From NCBI GenBank assembly GCA_944474755.1, contig OX104115.1:52766648-52830647 (forward strand): a stretch of 64,000 nucleotides of DNA, read 5' to 3'. Below the pieces are notes generated by a model that did no database searches, was not told the DNA's origin, and was given only the letters and a program-made list of their open reading frames with translations. Below, piece by piece: positions 10,307 to 21,531 of this stretch; the first letter of the stretch is position 1, and the number at the start of each line of letters is the position of its first letter. The stretch is from Limnoperna fortunei (lineage: Eukaryota > Mollusca > Bivalvia > Mytilida > Modiolidae). A program made the translations under genes and the position numbers.

Positions 10307-10782
10307 CCGAGCTTATGCCCCTGTTGTAGATCAAGAAGGGTACTTTTTGAAATCTACAATTATTTTCTCGATATATTCAGCGATTTGAAATATGACAGTT
10401 TTTTTTATTTTGAATTGGCAATTTTCCATAGTAAAATTTGACTTACATTAGAACGGAAGTGTACATTTCTTTTGTTGCCTATTCGAAATCTTTCGGCTGC
10501 AGTTAAGGCGGGAAATGTCTCGCGGTTTATCCGAATACCATTGAACGTTACGACTGCTAACGAACTTTTGTAAACAACGCATTGTCCCATTAGAAACAAA
10601 AATGGCTGACTTATTATGTGAACTACTGTAGCAAAAGTAAAGAACAACTAAACAGCAGAGGCATAGTATAAAACATGGACTTTTTTTTCTGCTCGATTTT
10701 CGAAATTAAAAGGTAAAATATGGAATAATAAAAAATTAAACACAATTTTTTTCCCAACATGGTGTGGTATTGTGTGTATACG
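10307..10782. repeat. Dispersed repeat family, copy 2 (uninterrupted)
   Basis: This is the second copy of the repeat at 5316-6298, without the 467-base insertion. It therefore shows the ancestral empty site near 10440. A minus-strand frame at 10405-10647 again contains VTFNGIRINRETFPALTA, similar to the first copy. The coding status is unproven; both frames may simply be open by chance in a conserved repeat. Confidence 0.7.
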
Positions 10783-12429
10783 GTTTACATTACAAATGAA
10801 TAAGACATATTTTTCTATATTTATCGTTTTTTTTTTAATAATTAGCTATTTGTTTTCTTTAATTAAGCTTTTAACTAATGCCATTCAGTTGGTTATGCTT
10901 TACATGGGCAGCCTTTAATTAATTTCAATCTTAAATTCACTACTTTTTTCCGTTCCTTAAGAAAAAAAAACACATTAATCATTAAACCCGGTCGCTGTAG
11001 GAACTCACTGAAACATCTTATATATTATAGAATTATCCCGGATCGCGGACTTTTTTTGTAGCGGTTTGTTTCACTTCGAAAGAACTGGAAACGCCGTTGA
11101 TACAATAAATGAATTTACTGTAGAGAAAGTTTTGTAAAACCTTTTAGCTTTCGGATCAAATACTAGGAATGAACTGTATATAACATAGACTCAATTTAAA
11201 CAAATACGGATGTACCAGAAGGTACCCGTAAATAACATTTTGAAGGAAGTAATCGCGGGAAAAGGACGGGTAGACGGTTGTAATGCTACTGAGAGGTTCA
11301 TCCTCGAAATATGCACTTGCAGCACATCTTACACACGCAGCACATTAACTATCACCGTTTGCATCGGTACTCACTGTGGTATGTGCAAACCATCGAACAA
11401 ATCAATTCATTTTTACAAACTCAAAAACTAGAAATTAAATTGTGATAAAATCGAACCCTAATTGTATTGTAATAAAAAGATGTACAAAGTTTGAACAAAA
11501 TCTGTCGATATGTTGTGTGAGTGATCTGAAAATATATAGGAACACACAGACAGAAAAACACAAAAGGAAGGGCATATTATTATATATCTCACCTCCTCAT
11601 GTGGCAAAGTATAGAATCTTTTTTATCATTCAGAAAACAAATAAATAAATTATCCAACGTAAACAACAGGTCAACCCTAATGATCATGGTGCAGATGTTA
11701 ACTACTGAAGATGCATCTCAACGCGGACCAAATGCTGATTAAAATACGGCTCTAAACAATAAACTTTACATACAGTAATAGGGTACAAAATGTCTGTGAA
11801 GCTGACCTTTATATGGTGTGGATGTTTTTAATACCCAGTTGTATGTTTTGACCAAATGTCATCCCTTTGTTACTTGTAGTTGCTTAAATATGGACCTTAA
11901 TTAGTAATGTGTGCAAATATCGTGCATGCGTGACCAATGTCGGACGTAAGTCAACTCACGTAAGTCATGGGAATTTTGACTGGATAACATGAATATTATT
12001 TTTTGGGATATCGGCAAAAAACGAATACAAGAAAAACCATTACTGACAAAGTTTTGGAGGCCCTTACCAGTGAGGAGGTATTAAAATAAATAATACCAGA
12101 GAAAATAGCAGAAACTATATCAAGCCTTATTTAAACTGAAACATCTAAAGCCTAGTTGTTAACCGTGTTATTGAGTATATCAAAGGGTCAGAAACGTTCC
12201 CGATTGTTTGAATTCTAACGCACAAGGGTTTTAAATCGCACTCATCATCACATCTATCTTTCTCTCTATTATTTTTTTCCTTTAATATTTGTCAAACGTT
12301 TTGTTTTATATCATATAGTTCATTTTTAACAAACGTTTATATAATTTATATTGTCTTATAATGTTTGCTGATCCACCAATATAATAGTGTAACATAATGT
12401 ATACTGGAGAAGACTTCATAAGTTTGATT
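10783..12429. other. No recognisable gene
   Basis: AT-rich DNA. The open frames at 11210-11431 and 11442-11648 lack recognisable motifs. Nothing else is supported. Confidence 0.4.
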
Positions 12430-12490
12430 ACTTTGTGTCTTATCCTATAGCTATTTGCATATTTGAGCAAATGAAATATGTTTAAACTAA
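12430..12490 (+). mobile_element. 3'-end fragment of the jockey-like LINE family
   Basis: The stretch GTCTTATCCTAT and then ATTTGAGCAAATGAAATATG closely matches the tail of the LINE relic at 38241-38296. It is therefore a 5'-truncated piece of the same family. Confidence 0.6.
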
Positions 12491-12750
12491 TGTGTGCAGC
12501 CATACCTCAAGTTGATAAATAATGTTAATCGTTTCTCAAATTAAAACACGGAAATGATTGGCCGTTGTCCACCCTCCCGTCAACCCGCCGAACTCATCCA
12601 TTTTAACACCTTCCTTTATAAAACTGATCATTGATCTTGGAAAAATGTTTTGTACAAATAATACTAAATTTATTATGTTTAATTTTGGAATGATTTGCAG
12701 CGCGAATAGCTTTTTAAAACAGGTATTCCACAATTTGTAGTGCAATTTTA

Positions 12751-13578
12751 TTAAATTATTGTGAGGAAACTGTACAACAGCCCAAAAGGGCACATGTTTC
12801 CAAAAAGTTGTTTAAAAAATAAAGGGCTTGACATGATAGTTTGCTTTTACAAATATTGAATGTTTTGTCCTGTTTACATGCTTAGAAAAATTACAATACA
12901 AAGTAAAGGGATGGAAACTAGATCCGGAAAACAGATATTTTGTTTTCATTGTTTACTAGACACTACACTGAGCAATGGCACGCATACGTACTGATTTCGG
13001 TTGTTGCATGCGACGGTAGTGTTCAAACTAATTTGCTGAAATGGTTTGAAAGCGATCTTAATGGAAAATAACAGAAAGTTTTAATAAAAAATGCATCATT
13101 TCCTCTCTGTAGTCTTTCTAACGGAGTCCTCCAATGGTGTGTAGTCTGACCGTAACTATTTATTTTGTTTATTAATGACATCAGAAAATCTTTTCTTATA
13201 CATCCCTAACGAGACTATTCGCTGACGACACATCTTTTGGTTGTTCCCACTGTGATCCAAAACAGATCAAATATGTTATTGATCATGATTTACAGGACAT
13301 TGATTAGGTTGAATTCTACTGCCGTTATAATCCGAAGTTAGTTTTGTGATTTGTCGGATTAACGGCAGAATTCAGTCCTATTGCTCGTAATGTAGCAAAT
13401 TAAAAATTCTAACTTCGGTCTATTTATACAAAATTCAAACATAATGTTCATCTTCTTTACGTTATTAAAGCTTTAGACCATGCGGAAATAACGGGAAACT
13501 ATCTTTATTGAAGAAATTATTTTTTCGTCTTTGAAGATGCACGTAGAAAATATTATGTTGATCATTTTTCCGTATATG
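12751..13578 (+). mobile_element. LINE-derived repeat, copy A
   Basis: This 828-base repeat matches the reverse complement of 19687-20514 along its full length. On the + strand it contains a reverse-transcriptase trace: SLSNGVLQ (where active copies have GVPQGS) and, about 90 bases later, RLFADDTSF, the catalytic FADD box, followed by CDPKQIKYVIDHDLQDI. Stops and frame breaks follow. Directly after the RT piece lies a strong hairpin (13311-13373), then sequence with no coding sense. The copy is dead. The RT fragment resembles the jockey-like LINE at 36530-38296. Confidence 0.75.
13311..13373. repeat. Hairpin inside LINE-derived repeat A
   Basis: GAATTCTACTGCCGTTATAA (then TCCGAA) pairs with TCGGATTAACGGCAGAATTC across a 16-base loop. 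The same hairpin is preserved in copy B (about 19892-19954), so it belongs to the repeat family. Confidence 0.7.
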
Positions 13579-14717
13579 GATAAAGTTATGATTAGAGTTT
13601 AAAGTGTTTTCTGTATCAAAAATTTTGAGCATTGACGGCTAAAACAGATTAGGAGACATGTTAATGGTGCCTGTGCATTAAATTTGCAACAACTGGTCAA
13701 AGGCTTTACTGATTACGCGGTTACTCTTCGATGAAATCGCTAGTCTAGTATATGAAATATCAATGACTCTTTATTGATAAAGTAAATGTTATTATTTATT
13801 GACCTGGCTAAAGCGACATAAACCTATTTTGAGTAAAAATGTTTTGTTCAGCAATATAATTTTCTCCATTACCATGAAAACGGGGGAAATAGAAAGTTTT
13901 GATTTAATGAAATTGAGAATAGACAAACTCCAGCTAAGAATTTGTTTACGGCGCCGTGGCCTCATACATGTATGTATGACATCTCTTAAAATCTAATGCT
14001 CGTCTACGTCTTTACCTTTAGGCGGATTTAGCACAACTTTAATAAACATTAATTATAAAACTACATCATCTTTATTATAAGTGTTGGCTCCAGCGTCAGT
14101 CTTTATTCGAGAAAACACGCACTGGGACAGTAGATATAATATTTTGTTCGTATAGTTTATGACATTGTTTGGTGCTAACTCTCTTACTATTGTAAAAGAA
14201 CAGCGTCATTATACGCATACATGTTTGTACTTTCATCCTTTAATTTACACACTGTAAAGAAAACTATATTACTATTTTGCATAAATGCTTTTCTATTTTT
14301 TTTCAGATTAATGACACATGTACCTATCTATTCCTACAACGACTTTAATTAAGCTGGAACATAAATTTTCATAAAATAATTAGATTCTGTGACAGATATT
14401 GAATGATAATATTTTTACAACGGTACAATTAACACAAATTTAATTGATAAAATATTTACAAAATCAATTTGTTATGAACATACTTCGGAACGACATAAAT
14501 GTAGTCTTTGTCATGGTGTATGCAAGAGTTTCTTAAATCTTTGTGTCCACTGTTTACTGCTTCTTTTCTAAACAAAACCTTGGTTCTCAGAGGTGGATAG
14601 GTTACGGTAGTTAGTCGTCTACCATTGATCACGTAAGTACATGTAAGTAAGTAATTTTTATTGAAAGTCGGCATATATATATATATACAAACGTCTAAGT
14701 ATTGTGACAACCATATA
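13579..14717. other. No recognisable gene
   Basis: AT-rich. Short open frames here carry no supported motif. Confidence 0.4.
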
Positions 14718-14853
14718 CAATTATAGCCTTTAAATTAGGTCGATATGAAAAAATATCGACACAAGATCATATCGACCGACAACGAAGTTGGAGGTCGATA
14801 TGTTATCTCATGTCGATATTTTTCATATCGACCGTATTTAAAGGCTACAATTG
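14718..14853. repeat. 136-base palindromic repeat (foldback)
   Basis: CAATTATAGCCTTTAAATTA, then GGTCGATATGAAAAAATATC and GACA, is repeated in inverse order to the right edge (AAATACGGTCGATATG in complement, then AAAGGCTACAATTG). Arms are about 55-60 bases around a central GACAACGAAGTTGG. Internal GGTCGATATG copies add further symmetry. It is a small non-coding foldback element. Confidence 0.75.
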
Positions 14854-15430
14854 TTATATTATTAATTGATAGTTTTATGCATATCTGTATATACTGGTAT
14901 TGTAAAGGAATTTAGTTCAATGTTTCTTTTGATTAGTTTACTGTTTTTATGGTTTGTCCAGTGTATGAAAATTTCACATTTATTTCAATATCAGCAGAAA
15001 TTATGAAAACTTTCAATTCAAAAGATATATTAATGCAATAAACAAGCAACATATTAAACTGTTTGAAAATTTTCAGAATGTATATACTTTCCTAACTTTC
15101 AAACCGGAAATAGACACAAGTTAATTTTGGTACACTGTTTAAAGGGGAATTCCAAAAAGTTAAAAATAACCGTGCAATATCATGTTTTCTAAATATAACC
15201 GTGCAACATCACTTTTCTATCAGCCGTTTTCAAAGAACCTTTCAAAATACAGCCTGTCATGTGACAGGGTTTACACAAATCAAATTTATCCAAAAAATAT
15301 CAATTAATAATATTATAATATATCTATCCAGCGGATTTCTGAAACATCAGAAATACAGGGTTAATATCAAATATTTATATATACGTCTACAAATTAAGCC
15401 CAACACTGTTTGAATTAGATTTTTAACACT
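14854..15430. other. No recognisable gene
   Basis: AT-rich spacer; nothing supported. Confidence 0.4.
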
Positions 15431-15510
15431 GTCAAATTTTTGCTTTCCCTCAGCGGGATTCGAACTCTTACCGTTGTGACACTGTGGCACCAATTCGCCT
15501 GCACTATATA
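15431..15510 (-). repeat. tRNA-like B-box fragment at the LINE 3' border
   Basis: On the minus strand AGAGTTCGAATCCCGC matches a Pol III B-box. It follows GCAGGCGAATTGGTGCC, which is only a weak A-box. It adjoins the TATATATA tail of the LINE relic. It may be a SINE fragment of another family; it does not fold as a full tRNA in my reading. Confidence 0.35.
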
Positions 15511-15944
15511 TATAATAACAAAGGGACATGAGCTCTGAAGAGCTCTTTAACCGACTAAAAGCATACATACATGAATGCACATACACATAAGACAATATAA
15601 ACAATACATACATAATGCACATGCAGATAAAACAATATAGACATGCATAAAAACATTCAATGATCAAAACATAAACAATTGCACATATTAAAGCAAAGCT
15701 TAAGTGAAGCACTAACAATAAACTGCCACAGAGCGTAAAATACAAAGCACTAGATAGGAACATAAAATGTCAACTAAAGCACATATAATAATTAAAGCAT
15801 AAGCGAATATATGGTATAAAAACACTAAACTGTTATTACCCAGAACATATTTACCACTCACTATAGCGGGTTTAGCAATAAAACATGACAGTATTACATA
15901 TGAAGGTTAACAGGAACAAACAAACAAAAACAGATAATATGCTA

Positions 15945-17695
15945 TCAATCAGGCAGCTGTTATTGTAATTTTTGAACTGTCCAAACGAGGTTATCTGGCT
16001 GACCTCGTTTGGAAAGGAATTCCAGATTGTTGCTGCCTCGTACCTGAATGACCTTTTACCATATGAGGTTGTCCGAGGTTGAGGAATCTCTGCTTTATTT
16101 ACATACCTAAAATTACACGAGTTGTTTTTTATTATTATCAGATCTTTTAAATAATAAGGACTTATTTTATTGATAATTTCAAAGACTCCAAGGAAATTGT
16201 GTGCATTCTTCTAGTTTTTAAAGCTGGAAGTTTAGATCTTTCCAAAAGAGAGTCATAAGAACTGCCAAAATCTTCATAAATAAAGCGAAGCGCACGTTCC
16301 TGAATTTTCTCAATTTTAGCAGAATTTGCTCACACAAAAATGCCAAGCCAAAGGGCAATAACTAAAATTTGACATGATAAATGAGTAATATATGGTAAGT
16401 TTCCCAAGCCGACGTAATGTTTTTCCAATTCGCTTGAGAACATTTAGTTGCCTTGCAGCGTTCTTACATATATTTGAAATATGTGTATTCAATAGTCAAT
16501 TGTAACACCCAATTATTTTACCTCTTCTTCACATGCAATATTTACATCATTTATATTAAATACAATTTTTTTCTCATGTGTTCGTTTACTAATTGATAAA
16601 GCCTGGAATTTGTCATGATTAGCCTGCATTTTGTTATCAGAAAACCAATTTATTAGGGATTTACTATCTTCTTCGAGACACTTAATTACTGTTTCTATGG
16701 ATTTATCTGATTTGGACAGAGTATTATCATCTGCAAAGTAATATAATGAGCAATGTTTGACAAAGAAAAATATATCATTTAAAAATGTGTTAAACAGTAT
16801 AGGACCTAAATTAGATCCTTGTGGTACCCCTTTATACATGTTCATCATACTACTAAAGGTTGATTAATTTTCACACATTGTCTCCTATCAGAGAGGAAAC
16901 TAGTTAACAAATTAAGTGCTGAATTTGATAATCCATAGGCTTTCAGTTTTAATAACAATACATCATGGGGAAGGCAATCAAAAGCCTTAGAAAGGTCCAT
17001 CAGAATGGCGGCAAGGTATTCATTTTGATCAAGAGACTTTTTCCAATCTTCAATCACACGCAAAAGAGTAGATTGACAACCAAAGCCAGATCTAAATGCT
17101 GCCAAAAAAGGATTGAAGATATTATCAAAATGCTTAACGAACTGTTTTTCAATTGAATTTTCGAATAATTTGGAAATAGCTGGTAGGACACTAACTAGCC
17201 TGTAATTGCCTTTCTCAAGAACACTATTCTTTTTATGTATAGGGGCAACTGGGCAACTTTTAGTTTATCTGGGAAAATAGAGGTGGATAAGGATAGGTTT
17301 ACAAGAGCTGTAAGAGGTTTAACAATAGTAGATTGTGTATACATTAAAAGCTTAGGAAAAATGCCGTCTATGCCAGTAGCCTTCTTTAATTTTGTTAAGG
17401 TGTTTATCTACAAAATCTTCATCCACTTGACAAAGCTATTTTTCTGACATTCCGGCATATTCTCTTTAATGGCAGATAAACTTGGATGGGAGTTATCAAC
17501 TTTGGCACTGTCATTACAGCCAATATTTTGGGCAACGTTAGTAATAATATTATTATTTTCAGAAATTATTGTTTCTCTTTGACAAGTACTGCCTTTGTTG
17601 GTAAGAACAGGTTTTACTGTGGGCCAAAAATGAGCTGACTTGGGACCTCCAGCACACCTTTCAATAAAATATGTATTTATAGATTTGTTGTTCAA
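15945..17695 (-). pseudogene. LINE reverse transcriptase and C-terminal domain
   Basis: The minus strand reads FRSGFGCQSTLLRVIEDWKK (RT block 1), then AAILMDLSKAFDCLPHDVLL (block 2) in 16845-17105. The frame then shifts to YKGVPQGSNLGPILFNTFLN and YFADDNTL with DKFQALSI (16513-16848). Further downstream the pieces LGVTI-like, KIQERALRFIYEDFG and then SFRYEAATIWNSFPNEVRQI appear in shifted frames to about 15950. The YFADD catalytic aspartates are still intact, but the frame breaks show the gene is dead. Upstream, 17408-17695 carries part of the linker between endonuclease and RT. Confidence 0.85.
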
Positions 17696-18993
17696 TTTTG
17701 TGACATAGTTTCTCTGCTGTCTATATACATTCCAACTTTTATTGTCACTAAATTTATGAAATTTGTTATATAGAATTTTTTTTTATAAATAGCTCTTTTA
17801 AGACCTTTATTCATGTATGGTAATTGTTTAGAAAATATATTCCTTTGCTTAACACGTGCGTGCTTATTTGCTATCTCAGTAAAATAGTTGCTAAAATCAT
17901 TATAAGCATCATTAACATTTCCAAAATTTGTAATATTAAAATCATAACTGTTTAAATCATTTAAAAATTTATCATGTTCAAAATGTTTAAAACTTCTACA
18001 CATTTTCCTTTTTGGTAGAGTCTTTGGGATATCACATTTCAACTGAACCCCAATAGAATTATGAACATTACTAATACCAGTTCCAAAATCAAAAATTAAA
18101 AAATTTCTTGAATTCACATTCCTGATTAATCATTATCAAATCAATCAAGGATGGCTTAGCTATCTTTTTAAAACATGTAGGCTTTTTAATAATGTTTTTC
18201 AGATTAAAAATATCACAAATGTCTAAAATTGTTGCTCCCCTACCATTATATAAGACATTAAAATTTAAGTCTCCAATAAAAATGAAATTATAATAATTTT
18301 GTCTAAAACTGGTAAAAAGTCTGACTGTAATGTTTATCTGAACCACAGGGTTTTTTATAAACCCCACAGAAGAGCCACTTGGTATCCTGCATTTTAATTT
18401 CAACACTAACTGACTCGACGTGTTTAAATTCGAACTTCAGTTGTCGGTCACCTGCAACATCTGATGTCTTGTATGCCATTATGCCTCCGCCGAACTGATT
18501 TATATCGGCTCGCCATAGGGTGTAACTGAGCATCTGGGAAAGAATCGTCTATCTTGGTTTCCGATATAAACAGTAAGTCAACTAGATTTCTTCCTAATAG
18601 TTCAATTATGTGCTCATGTGTGTTTCGAATACTGTTTATATTTATGTATCCACAGATTAAATTAGTTTGATTACCTTTCCTTATATGTGTAAGCTCTTCA
18701 AATATATCTAGGACATCGTGAGTATCATTGTTTACATTTTTACCGGAAGTTGACAATTCGGTGATTAGGGGGTTAATGCAGTCATCTATTATCATTATAT
18801 TGTATTCATCGAAAAAAGAATCTGAAAATTTTGGAAGTAAACATTTCTTACAAAACCAGCTTTCCCACGATTCGGATAGCCTTCGGTATTCGTTGTCCGA
18901 TATCTGTTGACATTTAGTGTGATGCCAGTATAGACAATCTTCACATTCTAAACCCTTTGATTCACTTTGACTGGTTTCAAGCGAATTACACAA
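17692..18993 (-). pseudogene. LINE PHD finger and AP endonuclease
   Basis: The frame 18448-18993 has the second half of a PHD finger (LECEDCLYWHHTKCQQIS, then WFCKKC). After an acidic linker it gives the first endonuclease motif (LICGYININSIRNTHEHI) and the second (LLFISETKIDDSFPDAQ). The remaining endonuclease is spread over shifted frames: 18303-18533 (GGGIMAYK, then WLFCGVYKKPC) and 18089-18406 (NFIFIGDLNFNVL, the conserved GDLN motif, then SLIDLIM). The order and spacing fit an EEP-type LINE endonuclease. Several single-base shifts disable it. Confidence 0.82.
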
Positions 18994-19170
18994 GGATACT
19001 TGTAAGTGGGTCCTTGATTTAAAGCCACATCAGCACATAATATAATAAGTAAAGTCAAACCTTTGTGTGATGAATTTTTGGTGTGTTGTTTATAATGAGA
19101 GTCAGCCATTGTAGGTTTCGCGGCAGGGTCAGGGCACAGTTTTTTCAGTACATAGTTAAGTTGTTGATAA
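18948..19170 (-). pseudogene. LINE N-terminus with decayed 2A-like motif
   Basis: The minus-strand frame reads HKGLTLLIILC, then ADVALNQGP (19008-19034), then TYKYPC, the first cysteine of the PHD finger, and KPVKVNQR before a one-base loss makes a stop. 2A-like peptides end in D-V/I-E-x-N-P-G-P and cause ribosome skipping. They are known near the N-termini of some APE-type LINEs in molluscs and other invertebrates. Here D, V, N, G and the last P remain, but the E is A and the first P is Q, so it would not be expected to work. The second PHD cysteine is also replaced (CVIR). Confidence 0.6.
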
Positions 19171-19223
19171 GTAGAAACCAAGATCTTCGGGTTTTTCATA
19201 ATGCTGCCGCCTTTTTGTGTGCA

Positions 19224-19318
19224 TACAAATGCCGAGGTTGCGGGTTCGAGTCTTACAGCGGGAAGGGTATGCTCGAAAAGGATTGCTATAGTTTTCCTGT
19301 CGAAACTGAATGGCATGT
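19224..19318 (+). mobile_element. SINE fragment beside the LINE 5' end
   Basis: GAGGTTGCGGGTTCGAGTC (B-box) followed by GCTCGAAAAGGATTGCTA and TTTTCCTGTCGAAA matches the middle of the SINE family. Head and tail are missing. The same variant recurs at 20517-20580. Confidence 0.65.
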
Positions 19319-19420
19319 TGCATTCTAGGTAAATATATGTAAATTACTGGATTTGCACTACGGAATGGTTTTATAGTATGCAAATTAGCACGTTCATAAT
19401 AAAATTAGGTTACATTATCC

Positions 19421-19680
19421 AGGGGGCCTCGGTGGCCGAGTGGTTAAGGTAGTTCGTCTACTATTGATCACGTGGTCTGCCAACAGAGATTGCGGGTTCA
19501 ATTCTCACTGCAGGCAGAGTGTACTCGATTCAAATCTAAATTGACAAGGATTGCCAGTTTTCCTACCGCAGGTCAGGGGTTCTCTCCGGGTACTCCGGAT
19601 TCCTCCCCCAATAAAAACTGGAAGTCGTGCTATAGCTGAAAAATTGCTGAAAGTGGCATTAAACAATATTCAAACAAACA
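19421..19680 (+). mobile_element. tRNA-derived SINE, full-length head
   Basis: This copy has the full head GGCCTCGGTGGCCGAGTGG with TTAAGGTAGTTCG (A-box), then GATTGCGGGTTCAATTC (B-box), the body GGATTGCCAGTTTTCCTACC, the block TCTCCGGGTACTCCGG, and a CAAACAAACAA tail. No clear target duplication is visible; LINE-derived copy B begins within a few bases of the tail. Confidence 0.85.
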
Positions 19681-19686
19681 ATATAT

Positions 19687-20514
19687 TTTTCATATTCGCA
19701 AAAATGATCAACATAGCATTTTCCACGTGCATCTTCAAAGACGAAAAAGGGCATTTCTACAATATATATCGTTTCCGGTTATTTCCGCAATGTCTAAAGC
19801 TTTAATTACGTAACGAAGATGAATATTATGTTTGAATTCTGTATAAATAGACCGAAGTTAGAATTTTTTATTTGCTACATTACGAGCAATAGGACTGAAT
19901 TATGCCGTTAATCTGACAAATCACAAAACTAACTTCGGATTATAACGGCAGTAGAATTCAACCTAATCGATGTCCTGTAAATCATGATCAATAACATATT
20001 TGATCTGTTTTGAATCACAGTGGGAACAACCAAAAGATGTGTCGTCAGCGAATAGTCTCGTTATGGGTGTATAAGAAAATATTTTTGATGTCATTCATAA
20101 ACAAAATAAATGGTTACGTTCCAAGTACAGACCCTTGGAGGACTTCGTTAGAAAGACTGTAGAAAGATGATGCATTTTTTATTAAAACTTTCTGCTATCT
20201 TCCATTAAGATAGCTTTCAAACCATTTCAGCAAATTAGTTTGAACACTACGGTCGCATGAAACAGCCGACGTCAGTACGTATGCGTGCCATTGCTCAGTG
20301 TAGTGTATGGTAAAGAATTATAACGGAATATCTGTTTTCCGGATCTAGTTTCCATCCCTTTACTTGGTATTGTAATTTTTCTAAGCATGTCAACAGGACA
20401 AAACATTCAATATTTGTAAAAGCAAACTATCATGTCAAGCCCTTTATTTTTTAAACAACTTTTTGGACATAAGTGCCCTTTTAGCAATTGTACAGTTTCC
20501 TTACAATAATTTAA
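19687..20514 (-). mobile_element. LINE-derived repeat, copy B (inverse of copy A)
   Basis: The reverse complement of this 828-base stretch matches 12751-13578 throughout, with scattered substitutions. Its RT trace is better kept than in copy A: on the minus strand SNEVLQGSVLGT, then LFINDI and RLFADDTSFGCSHCD. The paired copies lie 6.1 kb apart in opposite orientation and flank the SINEs and the LINE relic. Confidence 0.78.
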
Positions 20515-20516
20515 AA

Positions 20517-20673
20517 TGCGGGTTCTAGTCTTACAGCGGAAGGGTATGCTCGAAAAGGATTGCTAGTTTTCCTGTCGAAAGTCAGGTTGTTCCTGCTTAT
20601 TACAGCTCTTTTCCACAATTAGAACTGGAGGCCATCATATAGCCGAACATTTGCTGAAAGTAGCGGTAAACAA
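20517..20673 (+). mobile_element. SINE fragment (body and tail part)
   Basis: Starts at GCGGGTTCTAGTCTTACAGC and continues through GGATTGCTAGTTTTCCTGTC and ACTGGAGGCCATCATATAGC to TGCTGAAAGTAGCGG. The A-box half is absent. It abuts copy B of the LINE-derived repeat. Confidence 0.65.
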
Positions 20674-20880
20674 CAAGGGGAGTAAAGGCCGAATGGTTGA
20701 GGTAGTCATTTACTATTGATCACTAGCCTGTAAACACATACGTTGGCTGTTCGAGACCTACTGTGGTTAGTGTTAGCTTGATTCCAAACTTAACCGATAA
20801 GGATTGCTTGTAGTAGGCCGGATGTTTTTCCCCTTCCTCTCCCGATAAATACTAGACCCTTTAATGCAGCTGGCGTAGCA
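20674..20880 (+). mobile_element. Diverged SINE copy in tandem with the preceding one
   Basis: AAAGGCCGAATGGTTGAGGT resembles the SINE A-box, then TTTACTATTGATCACTAGCC, a decayed B-box (GGCTGTTCGAGACC), GATAAGGATTGCTTG and CTCCCGATAAATACTAG. More diverged than the other copies. Confidence 0.6.
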
Positions 20881-21519
20881 AGTCGACTTTTTATAAAATG
20901 CATAAACCAATTCAAGCAACAATAACTGAACAATATTTAATGGTATCACTAGTAAAGCCGTATATCATCTCTTTCCCGGAACATCTGATTCCCCCTCCCC
21001 CTTGTGTTCAATGAGATTATTGTTGCTTATTTGCTTTTTGTATGATTTGAATGTTTATTGGTTTTTGTGTTTATGAGTTTTCTGCTGTACATGGTTTCGC
21101 AATTTAGTACGCTTATTTTGTTCTATTGATTACGGAATAGCCTAATTTATTTTAATGGAATAATTGGAATAATTTGTTCCTGAACAACGGACAGAAATTT
21201 CAAACCAAAATACTTTAAATATAAAATTGAAGAAACTTATTTGACCTGACAAATCGCACATTAATAGCACATTGTGATATAAAGATAAACATATACACTG
21301 TAGGTGTTAAAAGACGCATAACAACATGCAAGTTGTTTGTCTGCATCATTTTTTTTATTTGAACTACGCCTGCGAGTGTACTTAAATTTATCGGTGAGTT
21401 GAAAAATCCTAAAGCCATTGACTTTCTACATTATGTAGATGCTAAACAAGTGCGACAAGTACAAAATTATGAAATCTAAAAATATACAGCTGTCAATATC
21501 AGTTGTTAGAAGTCATGAC
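20881..21519. other. No recognisable gene
   Basis: AT-rich spacer. The short minus-strand frame at 21215-21418 has no supported motif. Confidence 0.4.
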
Positions 21520-21531
21520 AATTACATTTTG

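Larger units (their letters stand above)
15515..19180 (-). mobile_element. Non-LTR retrotransposon (CR1-like) with PHD finger and endonuclease
   Basis: A near-complete LINE lies on the minus strand. In order from its 5' side (high coordinates): a 2A-like motif, a PHD-type zinc finger, an apurinic endonuclease (EEP) domain, reverse transcriptase with QGSNLGP and YFADD boxes, a C-terminal domain, then an untranslated 3' region and a TATATATA tail. The coding part is broken by several frameshifts, so the copy is inactive. An element of this type encodes a protein that nicks DNA with the endonuclease and primes reverse transcription at the nick. PHD-bearing CR1-related LINEs are known in marine invertebrates; the exact clade needs a tree. 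Confidence 0.85.

Noticed and set aside
15347..15763. 138-codon minus-strand frame as a membrane protein
   Set aside because: It lies across the LINE 3' untranslated region and flank; its hydrophobicity reflects T-rich sequence.
16965..17447. Plus-strand frames at 16965-17156 and 17235-17447
   Set aside because: They are opposite-strand shadows of the LINE reverse transcriptase.
19430..19510. Genuine tRNA-Ser/Leu gene (A and B boxes present)
   Set aside because: The sequence does not close into a clear acceptor stem, continues into a common body and CAAA tail, and recurs with target duplications, so it is a SINE head.
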